Source: Vibrio barjaei
Lineage (GTDB): Bacteria; Pseudomonadota; Gammaproteobacteria; Enterobacterales; Vibrionaceae
Direction: 5' to 3'
DNA length: 64,000 bases
Assembly (NCBI RefSeq): GCF_001639065.2
Contig: NZ_LQXO02000034.1
Coordinates: forward strand, 1-64,000
The notes under the pieces were generated by a model that saw nothing but the letters and a program-made list of their open reading frames with translations, was not told the DNA's origin and made no database searches. Both the position numbers and the translations under genes were made by a program. Positions 51,694 to 61,151 of the stretch are shown piece by piece (position 1 is the first letter of the stretch; each line of letters starts with the position of its first letter).

Positions 51694-52911
51694 TTACTTT
51701 CTCTTCACTTCGTTAAGAGCACGGATACGGCTTGAAAGTGAATACAGGCGGATAAAGCCTTCTGCATGACTTTGGTCATACACTTCATCTTCACCAAACG
51801 TAGCAAACTCTTCGCAGTATAGGCTGTTCACACTGCGCTTTTGCGTCACAATCGCTTGACCTTTGTATAGTTTGATAACGACTTCGCCGTTAACGTCTTG
51901 AGCAAGCTCTTCTGACGCCGCAAGAATTGACTTACATAGCGGCGTAAACCAACGACCATCATAAACAAGGTGCGACGCTTTTATGCCTAGCTCTTCACGA
52001 AACTCAAACGACGTTTTATCCAAAACAAGTTGCTCAACCGCACGCAGCGCTTCCATCATAATAGTGCCTCCCGGAGTTTCATAGCAACCACGAGACTTCA
52101 TGCCAACTAAACGGTTTTCAACGATATCAATACGACCAACACCGTGCTTCGCGCCTTTTTCATTTAGGTACACTAGCGCATTGTATGGCGTCATTTGCTC
52201 ACCATCGACAGCAACGACTTCACCTTGTTTCACTTCTAAAGTCACATACTCCGCTTCGTTTGGCGCTTGCTCTGGGTCAACAGTCCATACCCAGCAATCT
52301 TCATTTGGCGCATTCCAAGTATCTTCTAGAACACCACCTTCTGTAGAGATATGCCATGCGTTCGCATCACGTGAGTAAATCTTAGTTAGAGAAGCAGTAC
52401 ATGGAATATTACGTTCAGCCAGATAGTCTAAGCACTCCTCACGGCTAACGAGATCCCATTCACGCCAAGGTGCTATCACTTTTAGGTCAGGAGCAAGCGC
52501 TGCAAATGCACCTTCAAAACGAACTTGGTCATTACCCTTACCTGTACAGCCATGACACAGTGCGTCCGCGCCTACTTTACGTGCCACTTCAACCTGAGCC
52601 TTCGCAATGATAGGACGTGCCATTGACGTGCCTAGTAGATATTTGCCTTCGTAATACGCGCCCGTTTTTAACGTAGGGAAGATATAATCTGCGACCATTT
52701 CTTCTTTAAGGTCAGCGATATAACACTCTGATGCACCCGATGCTTTGGCTTTTTCTTCAATGCCGATAAGCTCTTCTTCGCCCTGACCAACATCCGCCAC
52801 GAATGCCACAACTTCACAGTCATAGTTTTCTTTTAGCCATGGAATGATCACAGACGTATCCAGACCGCCGGAATAGGCTACAACAACTTTTTTTACAGAT
52901 GGTTTGCTCAT
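51694..52911 (-). CDS. argG: Argininosuccinate synthase
   Basis: The 405-residue enzyme condenses citrulline and aspartate using ATP. The N-terminal ATP pyrophosphatase motif is VVAYSGGLDTSVII (about 9-22), with HGCTGKGNDQVRFE (about 118-131) and YSRDANAWH binding substrate. The shorter (about 405-residue) type 1 class is distinct from the E. coli 447-residue enzyme. It lies 81 bp after argB, likely argCBG. Confidence 0.96.
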   Translation of the reverse strand: MSKPSVKKVVVAYSGGLDTSVIIPWLKENYDCEVVAFVADVGQGEEELIGIEEKAKASGASECYIADLKEEMVADYIFPTLKTGAYYEGKYLLGTSMARPIIAKAQVEVARKVGADALCHGCTGKGNDQVRFEGAFAALAPDLKVIAPWREWDLVSREECLDYLAERNIPCTASLTKIYSRDANAWHISTEGGVLEDTWNAPNEDCWVWTVDPEQAPNEAEYVTLEVKQGEVVAVDGEQMTPYNALVYLNEKGAKHGVGRIDIVENRLVGMKSRGCYETPGGTIMMEALRAVEQLVLDKTSFEFREELGIKASHLVYDGRWFTPLCKSILAASEELAQDVNGEVVIKLYKGQAIVTQKRSVNSLYCEEFATFGEDEVYDQSHAEGFIRLYSLSSRIRALNEVKRK

Positions 52912-52992
52912 GTTTCTCTCCTTGTCCGAGCCTGATTTTGGCGGTCAGTGCCTCGGGTTACTCAACTATTCAGATAACTGTTTTAACAAAAA

Positions 52993-53781
52993 TCAATTGG
53001 GTACGAACTGGGTGCCGATACTTTTACCGGCAAACAATTCGACTAACTTATTCGGATAACGCCACGTGGCGACTTCAATTGGACGGCCAAGATCGTTCGC
53101 CGCTTCCAGAGCAGCTTGAACTTTAACGATCATGCCGTCGGTAATCACTTTGCCTTCAATCAAGGCATCTGCCTCTTGCTGAGTTAAGCTCGGCAACAAA
53201 TGACCTTTGCCATCTAATACTCCACTTACATCAGAGAGAAGGACTAATTCCGCATCTAATGCACCTGCTACAGCGACAGCCGCTTGGTCCGCATTAATAT
53301 TCATTAGCTGACCTTGGTTATCAAGACCGATGGAGCTAATGATAGGCAGAGCACCGGTTTTGAGGACAGCTTGTAATACCGCAGGGTTACCTGGTTTCGC
53401 ACTACCAACAGCACCTAGCTCAGGATCCAGCTCGCTCACTTCACACAAACCACCATCAGCAAGGCTCAAACCTACCGCGTTAATACCCGCTTTGATGGCA
53501 TCACCTTGAAGCAACTTGTTGGCAGTACCAGCCAGTGCACCAGCAATCAATGGAATTTGGTCGTAAGGAGTAACACGTAGCCCTTGCTTTTTTACTGTTG
53601 GAAGATTCAATTGCTTCATTAAATCATCCACCAGATAGCCACCACCATGAACAATCACAATCTCGCGTTGCGCTTGTTTCTGATAATCAGAAATTGCTGC
53701 AAACAGTTGCCCCAGAGTCTGTGAACAAGACAGCGCAGCACCACCTAATTTGATAACTAATGGCGTATTTTGATTACTCAT
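52993..53781 (-). CDS. argB: Acetylglutamate kinase
   Basis: The 262-residue kinase carries LVIKLGGAAL (about 8-17), VHGGGYLVDDLM (about 44-55), ININADQAAVAVAGAL and LSDVSGVLDGKG. The 258-262-residue length and lack of an N-terminal helix resemble the E. coli enzyme, which is not inhibited by arginine. It lies 15 bp after argC. Confidence 0.97.
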   Translation of the reverse strand: MSNQNTPLVIKLGGAALSCSQTLGQLFAAISDYQKQAQREIVIVHGGGYLVDDLMKQLNLPTVKKQGLRVTPYDQIPLIAGALAGTANKLLQGDAIKAGINAVGLSLADGGLCEVSELDPELGAVGSAKPGNPAVLQAVLKTGALPIISSIGLDNQGQLMNINADQAAVAVAGALDAELVLLSDVSGVLDGKGHLLPSLTQQEADALIEGKVITDGMIVKVQAALEAANDLGRPIEVATWRYPNKLVELFAGKSIGTQFVPN

Positions 53782-53796
53782 ACCGCTTTCCTCGCT

Positions 53797-54801
53797 CTAG
53801 ATAAGTGCCGTTAACTGGGCAAACTGGTTTTTAATGTTTAAGCACTGCATTGCTTGGCTCGATGCCCCTTTTAGCAAGTTATCAATGGCTGAAACAACGA
53901 TGATATGTTGACCCTGTAGCTTCCAACCTAAGTCGCAGAAAGGGGTGTTCTCAACATCTTGAATTCTTGGAATCACATTACCTTTAACGCGTACACCAGG
54001 CTGTCCTTGATACGCAGACGCGAATGCAGCTTCCACTTGTTCCTCAGTCACACCCTCATTGAGCTTCATGGTAATCGTTGCAAGGATGCCACGTTTAAAG
54101 TTGCCTAAATGAGGCGTAAAGATCACATCACAACCCAAGTGCGTGGCAATCTCTGGCTGATGCCTGTGATTGAACAACCCGTATGGTTGCAGGCTCACTT
54201 CACAAAAGCTATTGGTCATGGTCGCTTTGCGGCCCGCACCTGTCACTCCACTGGTTGCGTTAATCACTGGCCACATTTGGGTATCGATAATGCCAGCTTC
54301 CAGCAAAGGCTTAATAGCCAGTTGCGAAGCGGTTGGATAACATCCCGGAACAGCAACCAATTGAGCTTGCTCGATATCTTGTGCATTCCACTCAGCTAAG
54401 CCATACGCTGCCTTGTCCAACCAGCTTTCATTTTGGTGCTCAAAGCCGTAGAACGTGGTATAAAAATCGTCGGCTTTAACGCGATAAGCACCTGATAAGT
54501 CAAACACTTGGCAACCTTGAGCTAAAAACTCTGGCGCCAAGTCATGACTGACTTCATGCGCTGTGGCAAGGAAAACAATATCGCATTCACTTGCCGCCTT
54601 TTTGACGTCGTTTAATGGTTGAACCGACATATCGACTAAGCCTGCAAGTTTGCCGTGCAATTGTGAAATCGGCTTACCTGCATCCACACTATTGGCGGAC
54701 ACGTATAAACCTGATAGCGTGAGTTCAGGGTGTTTTGTGACCATAAGAGCGAGCTCCGCTCCTGTGTATCCCGTTGCGCCAATAATGGTGGTTTTCAGCA
54801 T
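53797..54801 (-). CDS. argC: N-acetyl-gamma-glutamyl-phosphate reductase
   Basis: The 334-residue NADPH-dependent reductase has TTIIGATGYTGAELALM at the N-terminus (about 4-20) and the catalytic cysteine in VAVPGCYPTASQLA (about 148-161). HLGNFKRGILAT carries a conserved His region. It is first in argCBG and divergent from argE. Confidence 0.97.
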   Translation of the reverse strand: MLKTTIIGATGYTGAELALMVTKHPELTLSGLYVSANSVDAGKPISQLHGKLAGLVDMSVQPLNDVKKAASECDIVFLATAHEVSHDLAPEFLAQGCQVFDLSGAYRVKADDFYTTFYGFEHQNESWLDKAAYGLAEWNAQDIEQAQLVAVPGCYPTASQLAIKPLLEAGIIDTQMWPVINATSGVTGAGRKATMTNSFCEVSLQPYGLFNHRHQPEIATHLGCDVIFTPHLGNFKRGILATITMKLNEGVTEEQVEAAFASAYQGQPGVRVKGNVIPRIQDVENTPFCDLGWKLQGQHIIVVSAIDNLLKGASSQAMQCLNIKNQFAQLTALI

Positions 54802-54900
54802 TTCTCTACATCCGTTAATGAGTCTGTTGAACTAGGCTTGTTATATCGGTTTATGAACATGGCAATTAATGACTATAAATATAAAAAAAAGCTCATTAAT

Positions 54901-54935
54901 TGATTTTTTATTCATTAATTTTGATTTAATATGTG
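54901..54935. promoter_or_regulatory. Candidate ArgR boxes in the argC/argE gap
   Basis: Core 54901-54914 (TGATTTTTTATTCA) matches nine of ten fixed positions of TGAAT-N4-ATTCA with an all-T centre. A weaker core at 54922-54935 (TGATTTAATATGTG) starts 21 bp later. Both genes could be controlled from here. Confidence 0.7.
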
Positions 54936-54982
54936 TTTTACCGTCTTAAGATTAATCTGTCAACAGTAGAAGCGAAGATAAT

Positions 54983-56122
54983 ATGCAATTACCCAGTTTT
55001 TTAGAGGTCTACAAAGGCCTAATTAGCACTCCTTCGATCAGCTCCACCGATCCTAGTTGGGACCATGGCAATGCAAAAGTCATCGAAAAGCTGGCGACTT
55101 GGATGAAGGATCTTGGCTTTGACGTTGAAGTGGTTGAGGTTGAGCCGAATAAATTCAATATGATTGCGAAGAAAGGCCAAGGTGAAGGCGGCTTACTCTT
55201 AGCTGGCCATAGCGACACCGTACCTTTTGATGAGGGCCGCTGGAGCTTTAACCCTCATGATCTAACCGAAGCCAACAATCGCTTCTATGGTCTAGGAACG
55301 GCAGATATGAAGGGCTTCTTCGCCTTCATTTACGAAGCAGTGAAGAAAATTGATTGGAGCAAACAGACCAAACCTCTTTATGTCTTAGCGACGTGTGATG
55401 AAGAAACCACAATGCTGGGCGCACGACACTTTACGGATAATGCACCTTTCAAACCTGATTATTGCATTATTGGCGAACCAACCAGTTTGGTGCCTATCCG
55501 CGGTCATAAAGGGCATGTTGCTAACGCCATTCGTGTAACAGGAAAGTCCGGTCACTCGTCAGATCCTGCGCTTGGTGTTAATGCGATTGAGATTATGCAC
55601 GAAGTGTTGTTTGCCATGATGAAACTGCGTGACCGCTTAATCAAAGAATACCACCACCCTGGATTTGCGATACCTAGCCCAACCTTGAACCTTGGACATA
55701 TTCACGGTGGCGACAGTGCCAACCGCATTTGTGGCTGCTGTGAGCTGCATTATGACGTCAGACCGCTACCGGGAATTAGCTTAGATGGACTGGATAATTT
55801 GTTACGAGATGCATTAAAAGAGGTCGAGGCTAAATGGCCAGGCAGATTATCTATTACTGCGTTACATGAGCCTATTCCCGGATACGAGTGTGATCACCAT
55901 CATCCGTTTGTTGCTGGGATGGAGACACTCTGCGAAACCCCGTCAGAAACCGTTAACTACTGTACTGAAGCGCCATTCTTACAGCAATTGTGCCCTACTT
56001 TGGTGCTTGGACCTGGCTCTATTGACCAAGCACACCAACCTGATGAGTTCTTGAGTTTCGATTTTATCGATCCAACCATCAATATTTTGGCTAAATCTAT
56101 ACGCCAATATTGTTTCGAGTAG
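54983..56122 (+). CDS. argE: Acetylornithine deacetylase
   Basis: The 379-residue M20 metallohydrolase releases ornithine from N-acetylornithine. Metal ligands lie in LLAGHSDTVPFD (about 73-84), YGLGTADMKGF (about 107-117) and ATCDEETTMLGAR (about 138-150), with a His near the C-terminus in DQAHQPDEF. It is divergent from argCBG. The co-existence with the argH-linked acetyltransferase indicates the linear arginine pathway. Confidence 0.96.
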   Translation: MQLPSFLEVYKGLISTPSISSTDPSWDHGNAKVIEKLATWMKDLGFDVEVVEVEPNKFNMIAKKGQGEGGLLLAGHSDTVPFDEGRWSFNPHDLTEANNRFYGLGTADMKGFFAFIYEAVKKIDWSKQTKPLYVLATCDEETTMLGARHFTDNAPFKPDYCIIGEPTSLVPIRGHKGHVANAIRVTGKSGHSSDPALGVNAIEIMHEVLFAMMKLRDRLIKEYHHPGFAIPSPTLNLGHIHGGDSANRICGCCELHYDVRPLPGISLDGLDNLLRDALKEVEAKWPGRLSITALHEPIPGYECDHHHPFVAGMETLCETPSETVNYCTEAPFLQQLCPTLVLGPGSIDQAHQPDEFLSFDFIDPTINILAKSIRQYCFE

Positions 56123-56304
56123 CTTACAACCTGTAATAAAATTTCAACAATTTAATGAATAAAGTTCACTAAGCGTGCGGATTTCGTGCCAACACGATAA
56201 ACGCAAACTTGGTTTACTTTATTTGACTCGCACTAGCATTTTTAGCTAGATTGTGAGGCTGAGAAGGAATAATGGATGTAGTTAAATTACAAGGCAGGAC
56301 GACT

Positions 56305-58938
56305 ATGAACGAAAAATATGCCCCATTGAAGAGCAATGTTAGGATGCTAGGGCACTTGTTGGGTAACACCATCAAGGAAGCGCATGGAGACGAGATTCTC
56401 GAGAAAGTAGAGAAGATTCGTAAGCTTTCCAAATCCGTTGTGCGTGCAGGCAATGAAGCCGATCGTGAATTACTAATCGAAGAAATTACCAACCTGCCGA
56501 ATGAGCAACTCACACCTGTCGCTCGTGCATTCAACCAATTTCTAAACTTGACCAACATTGCCGATCAATACCACACCATTTCACGTAGCTGTGAAGCAGA
56601 TGTGTGTGAACCGGATCCAATTTCGTCACTATTTTCAAAACTAAGCCAAGAAAACATCAGCAAGCTCGATAGCGCTCAAGCGGTTCGTGACCTTAATATC
56701 GAACTTGTGCTAACGGCTCACCCAACCGAAATCACTCGTCGCACCATGATTAACAAGCTGGTGAAAATCAATGAGTGCTTATCCAAACTAGAGCTAAACG
56801 AACTTTCAGTTAAAGAACGCAAAAGAACTGAGCGTCGTCTTGAACAATTGATTGCCCAGAGCTGGCACTCAGACGTGATTCGTCAGCAACGACCAACGCC
56901 ACTTGATGAAGCAAAATGGGGCTTTGCGGTTGTTGAAAACTCGCTATGGGAAGCAGTACCAGAGTTCTTACGTGAATTTGATGAGAAGCTGAAAGGCTTC
57001 CTTGGTGAAGGTCTGCCAATTGATGCCCGTCCGGTGCATTTCTCATCTTGGATGGGTGGTGATCGCGACGGTAACCCATTTGTGACTCACAAGATTACCC
57101 GTGAAGTCATGCTTCTCTCTCGCTGGAAAGCGGCAGAACTTTACCTGAAAGATTTCCAAGAGCTGATCACTGAGCTCTCTATGGTCAAATGTAACGACCA
57201 AGTTCGTGAACTTGCAGGCGAACAACACGAACCATACCGTGCAATTCTAAAACCAGTACGTACGTTGCTAATGAATACCCTTGAAGTGATTGAAGCACAA
57301 ATCAATCGTCAAGAGGTGCCAAACAAACCGATTCTCGAAGATGCCGACCAACTTTGGCAACCGCTAATGGCGTGTTATAAGTCACTACGTGAAAGCGGTA
57401 TGGCTATCGTTGCTGACGGTTCGTTGCTGGATACCCTGCGCCGTGTTAAAGCGTTTGGTGTTCACCTAGTACGTCTCGATATTCGTCAAGAAAGTACTCG
57501 TCACTCAGACGTTATCTCTGAGCTTACACGCTACCTAGGTCTAGGCGACTATGATCAATGGAGCGAGCAAGACAAAGTATCTTTCCTTATCAATGAGTTG
57601 AGCTCTAAGCGTCCACTACTTCCTCGTGATTGGGAACCATCAGAAGACGTTCAAGAAGTCTTGGATACTTGCCGTGTTATCGCGTCACAATCTCGCGAAG
57701 CCTTCGGTGCCTATGTGATTTCTATGGCACGTACTGCCTCTGATGTACTGGCCGTACACCTGATTCTTCAAGAGTGTGGCTGTAAGTTCCGTATGGACGT
57801 GTGTCCGCTCTTTGAAACGCTAGACGATCTGAATAATTCTGAAGCTGTTATGAAGCAGCTGTTCGATATCGACTGGTATCGCGGCTACATTCAAAACCAT
57901 CAAATGGTAATGATTGGTTACTCAGACTCCGCCAAAGATGCCGGTGTTATGTCGGCGGGCTGGGCGCAGTACAGCGCTATGGAATCCTTGGTCGAAGTAG
58001 GCGAACAGGCCGGTATCGATATCACACTCTTCCATGGTCGTGGCGGTACCATCGGTCGTGGTGGTGCACCTGCACACGCAGCCCTGCTGTCTCAACCACC
58101 TAAGAGCCTGAAAGGCGGCTTACGCGTAACTGAGCAAGGCGAGATGATCCGCTTTAAGCTTGGTTTACCAGAGATTGCCGTAAACAGCTTTAACTTATAC
58201 GCCAGCGCGATTCTAGAAGCTAACCTTCTGCCACCACCAGAGCCAAAACAGGCATGGCGTGATCTAATGGAAGTGCTCTCTGAAGTGTCTTGTGAAGCTT
58301 ATCGTAAGGTAGTTCGTGGTGAACCTGATTTTGTTCCGTACTTCCGTCAAGCTACCCCTGAACTTGAGCTGGGCAAACTACCACTAGGTTCTCGTCCTGC
58401 GAAACGTAACCCTAATGGCGGCGTAGAAAGCTTACGTGCGATTCCTTGGATTTTCTCATGGAGTCAAAACCGCTTAGTTCTGCCTGCATGGTTAGGTGCC
58501 GGAGAAGCAATTCAATACTCCATTGATAAAGGTCACCAAGCTCTGCTGGAAGAAATGTGTCGTGAATGGCCATTCTTCTCGACTCGTCTTGGCATGTTAG
58601 AGATGGTGTACACCAAGTGTAATATGGAAATCTCACGCTATTATGACCAACGCTTGGCTGCGCCAGAGCTATTACCATTAGGTGATAAGCTTCGAACTCA
58701 ACTGCAGCAAGACATCAAAGCAGTACTTAATGTAGAGAACCATAACCACCTAATGCAGAGTGATCCTTGGGGTCAAGAGTCGATTCGCTTACGTAATACC
58801 TATGTCGAACCACTCAATATGCTTCAAGCTGAGCTGTTGTATCGCACTCGTCAAAGCGAAGACACTGAGGTTGAACTAGAAGAAGCACTCATGGTAACTA
58901 TCGCTGGCATCGCAGCAGGCATGCGAAATACCGGTTAG
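56305..58938 (+). CDS. ppc: Phosphoenolpyruvate carboxylase
   Basis: The 877-residue enzyme makes oxaloacetate from PEP and bicarbonate. Catalytic signature VLTAHPTEITRRTM (His about 138), SSWMGGDRDGNPFVT (about 251-265), MIGYSDSAKDAGVMSAGW, FHGRGGTIGRGGAPAH, and the C-terminal MRNTG are all intact. The ATG at 56305 has AGGA five bases upstream; an earlier in-frame ATG adds 11 residues without family support. It lies downstream of argE on the same strand at 182 bp. Confidence 0.97.
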   Translation: MNEKYAPLKSNVRMLGHLLGNTIKEAHGDEILEKVEKIRKLSKSVVRAGNEADRELLIEEITNLPNEQLTPVARAFNQFLNLTNIADQYHTISRSCEADVCEPDPISSLFSKLSQENISKLDSAQAVRDLNIELVLTAHPTEITRRTMINKLVKINECLSKLELNELSVKERKRTERRLEQLIAQSWHSDVIRQQRPTPLDEAKWGFAVVENSLWEAVPEFLREFDEKLKGFLGEGLPIDARPVHFSSWMGGDRDGNPFVTHKITREVMLLSRWKAAELYLKDFQELITELSMVKCNDQVRELAGEQHEPYRAILKPVRTLLMNTLEVIEAQINRQEVPNKPILEDADQLWQPLMACYKSLRESGMAIVADGSLLDTLRRVKAFGVHLVRLDIRQESTRHSDVISELTRYLGLGDYDQWSEQDKVSFLINELSSKRPLLPRDWEPSEDVQEVLDTCRVIASQSREAFGAYVISMARTASDVLAVHLILQECGCKFRMDVCPLFETLDDLNNSEAVMKQLFDIDWYRGYIQNHQMVMIGYSDSAKDAGVMSAGWAQYSAMESLVEVGEQAGIDITLFHGRGGTIGRGGAPAHAALLSQPPKSLKGGLRVTEQGEMIRFKLGLPEIAVNSFNLYASAILEANLLPPPEPKQAWRDLMEVLSEVSCEAYRKVVRGEPDFVPYFRQATPELELGKLPLGSRPAKRNPNGGVESLRAIPWIFSWSQNRLVLPAWLGAGEAIQYSIDKGHQALLEEMCREWPFFSTRLGMLEMVYTKCNMEISRYYDQRLAAPELLPLGDKLRTQLQQDIKAVLNVENHNHLMQSDPWGQESIRLRNTYVEPLNMLQAELLYRTRQSEDTEVELEEALMVTIAGIAAGMRNTG

Positions 58939-58964
58939 GCGATATATTATTTTACAAAAAAGAC

Positions 58965-58989
58965 AAAAGGTCGCACATTGCGGCCTTTT
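58965..58989 (+). terminator. Terminator of ppc
   Basis: AAAAGGTCGCA / TGCGGCCTTTT stem (one G-U pair) with a CAT loop, then TATTTTT. Confidence 0.85.
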
Positions 58990-59088
58990 ATTTTTAGTGG
59001 CATACTTATTGAGAGTTTTGTTAGTTTTTTGAAGTGGTATCACGTTCTATTCCACTTCTTGCTTATAGAATTCGATATACTTACTTAC

Positions 59089-59147
59089 CACTGTTCGATA
59101 AAACAAAAATACTATTATATCGACAGTGTGGGTCACGTGATCACGTG
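59089..59147. promoter_or_regulatory. Palindromic elements upstream of aphA
   Basis: A long discontinuous inverted repeat has arms 59089-59100 (CACTGTTCGATA) and 59118-59128 (TATCGACAGTG), with one unpaired T and a 17-base centre. Six bases later, 59134-59147 is the perfect 14-bp palindrome CACGTGATCACGTG. In V. cholerae the aphA promoter is bound by several regulators, including HapR, CRP and Lrp; which if any bind here is not known. Confidence 0.5.
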
Positions 59148-59152
59148 GCTTC

Positions 59153-59171
59153 CTAGGTGACAAAGGCTTAA
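59153..59171 (+). promoter_or_regulatory. Candidate Qrr small-RNA pairing site in the aphA leader
   Basis: CTAGGTGAC-AAA-GGCTTAA is complementary, apart from the AAA centre, to the TTAAGCC ... GTCACCTAG stretch near the 5' end of Vibrio Qrr2-5 RNAs as I recall them. It lies about 155 bases upstream of the aphA start. A third inverted repeat follows at 59186-59202. The 385-bp gap 58939-59323 contains no gene. Confidence 0.55.
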
Positions 59172-59323
59172 AACAAGGTTACACGTGCCAACAAGATTGG
59201 CATTGCTCTTTTGCGCGAGTTTCCTGGAATCATATTTAAATTCCAAGGCGCTTTCGCAGTCGTACATCTGCGACGTGGAGCAACATAATTATTATTACGT
59301 TATTGACCATTTGGACTTAAGAC

Positions 59324-59863
59324 ATGTCACTACCACACGTAATCCTTACTGTTCTTAGCACTCGCGATGCGACCGGCTATGACATTACTAAGGAATTTTC
59401 TGCGAGCATCGGTTACTTCTGGAAAGCAAGCCATCAGCAAGTTTATCGTGAGCTAAACAAAATGGCGGACAAAAAACTGGTTACTTGCAAACTTGAACCC
59501 CAAGAAGGCAAACCAGATCGTAAAGTTTACTCAATCACTGACTCAGGCCGTAGCGCGTTAGGTGAATGGTTTGAGCAACCAACTGTGCACCCAACCGTGC
59601 GTGATGAATTCTCTGCGAAGTTAGCGGCCTGTGCGGTACAACCATCTGCTGCATTCCGCATTCAACTAGAAGAGTTGATCGAAGAGTCGAAAAAGCTTGT
59701 TGCGCACTACCGTGAAATTGAAGCGGCCTACTACGCAACACCAAACACATTAGACAAACACGCTCGACTCGAGCGTCTAACACTGCGCCGTAACCTACTT
59801 GCTCGTCAAGCTTGGTTAGAATGGGCAGAAGAAGCGCTGTCTGAATTAGAAGCGTTAGCGTAA
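59324..59863 (+). CDS. aphA: Quorum-sensing master regulator AphA (PadR family)
   Basis: The 179-residue PadR-type winged-helix protein begins MSLPHVILTVLSTRDATGYDI, which is, as I remember it, identical to V. cholerae AphA. The DNA-binding domain (about 1-85) includes ASHQQVYRELNKMADKKLV, and the C-terminal helical dimerisation domain (about 95-179) includes VAHYREIEAAYYA. AphA is the master regulator at low cell density; it is repressed by LuxR/HapR and activated by Qrr RNAs. It is monocistronic with a long leader and a terminator. Confidence 0.96.
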   Translation: MSLPHVILTVLSTRDATGYDITKEFSASIGYFWKASHQQVYRELNKMADKKLVTCKLEPQEGKPDRKVYSITDSGRSALGEWFEQPTVHPTVRDEFSAKLAACAVQPSAAFRIQLEELIEESKKLVAHYREIEAAYYATPNTLDKHARLERLTLRRNLLARQAWLEWAEEALSELEALA

Positions 59864-59915
59864 AACAAGTAGACAAGCTAGGGTTGCTATCGACCTAGTT
59901 TGGTTCTTGAGTTCA

Positions 59916-59957
59916 AAAAAGCGTCAGGAGTATCGTAATACACCTGACGCTTTTTTG
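59916..59957. terminator. Bidirectional terminator between aphA and metF
   Basis: AAAAAAGCGTCAGG / CCTGACGCTTTTTT, a 14-bp stem around a 14-base loop, lies between convergent genes. Confidence 0.9.
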
Positions 59958-59985
59958 TTGTAATTGAGGAAGTCTTAAGAAATCA

Positions 59986-60876
59986 CTAAACCTGAGGACG
60001 TACACCTAATGTATGGCATAGTGCGTAAGTCATTTCAGCACGGTTTAGCGTGTAGAAATGAAAGTCCTTGACCCCTTCACGGCTCAATACACGAACCATA
60101 TCAATCGCCTGACTCGCACCTACTAACTGGCGAGTCACAGGGTCGTCATCCAAACCTTCAAACTGCTTCTGCATCCAACCTGGTACTTTTACTTTGTTCA
60201 TGCCAGCAAAGCGTGACGCCTGCTTAAAGTTTGAAACAGGTAGGATACCCGGAACGATTTCCACATCGATACCAGCGGCCACACAACGGTCGCGGAAACG
60301 CAGGTAACTTTCTACATCAAAGAAAAACTGAGTAATCGCACGGTTTGCACCTGCATCCACTTTACGCTTGAGGTTCAGTAGATCCGCTTGAGCACTTTTC
60401 GCTTCTGGATGCACTTCTGGGAAAGCCGCTACCGAAATATCGAAATCATGACGCGACTTTAGCAGTTCAACCAGATCCGAAGCATACATATCCGGTTGGC
60501 CACCACCCGCTGGAATATCACCACGTAGCGCAACAATGTTCTTGATACCGTTGCTCCAATAATCCTCAGCAATATCGATAAGCTCATCACGAGACGCATC
60601 AATACAGGTCAGGTGCGGCGCTGCGACAAGTCCAGTCTCTGATTTAATTTCTTTGATAATTGAGTGAGTACGGTCTCGCTCGCCAGAGTTCGCCCCATAA
60701 GTCACAGAAACAAACTTAGGCTGCAGCGTTTTTAGACGGTGCACAGACTTCCAAAGGGTTTCTTCCATTGTTGGCGTGCTCGGTGGAAAGAACTCAAATG
60801 AAACGTTGATATTGTCAGAAAGCTCAGCAATATTCTGGTTCAAAGCATCGATGTGTCCAGCGTGTGTGTATCCCAT
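59986..60876 (-). CDS. metF: 5,10-Methylenetetrahydrofolate reductase
   Basis: The 296-residue FAD enzyme makes 5-methyltetrahydrofolate for methionine synthesis. TIM-barrel motifs: VSFEFFPPSTPTMEE (about 25-39), FVSVTYGANSGERDRT, APHLTCIDASRDEL and ALRGDIPAGGGQP are present. The ATG at 60876 has GGGAGAG upstream. It is the same orientation as metL but has its own promoter region with Met boxes. Confidence 0.96.
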   Translation of the reverse strand: MGYTHAGHIDALNQNIAELSDNINVSFEFFPPSTPTMEETLWKSVHRLKTLQPKFVSVTYGANSGERDRTHSIIKEIKSETGLVAAPHLTCIDASRDELIDIAEDYWSNGIKNIVALRGDIPAGGGQPDMYASDLVELLKSRHDFDISVAAFPEVHPEAKSAQADLLNLKRKVDAGANRAITQFFFDVESYLRFRDRCVAAGIDVEIVPGILPVSNFKQASRFAGMNKVKVPGWMQKQFEGLDDDPVTRQLVGASQAIDMVRVLSREGVKDFHFYTLNRAEMTYALCHTLGVRPQV

Positions 60877-60958
60877 GGTTCTCTCCCTAAATACCAAGAT
60901 TGGTTATCCCATCCAACCTTAGATAAAACCTGTCTGTCTATATCTGAATTTTATGTTT

Positions 60959-60982
60959 TGACGTTTAGACGTCTATATGTCT
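60959..60982 (-). promoter_or_regulatory. Tandem MetJ boxes upstream of metF
   Basis: Three adjacent 8-mers: TGACGTTT, AGACGTCT (perfect consensus) and ATATGTCT (six of eight). They lie about 83 bp upstream of the metF start. MetJ with S-adenosylmethionine would repress here. The rest of the 337-bp gap 60877-61213 holds the metL terminator and no gene. Confidence 0.8.
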
Positions 60983-61151
60983 ACAGAATGAAATGAATGG
61001 CATTTAAAGTCAATAGAGTCATTATGAATTTTTTTCATGTGCTTAGTTAAGGAAACTAAAGCAGAGTCGCGCGTTTCAGGAGTTCTTCACTTTCGAGAAG
61101 GTGGTACATACTGGGGTAAAAAGGGACATAAGGAAAAAGTAACAAATAAAA

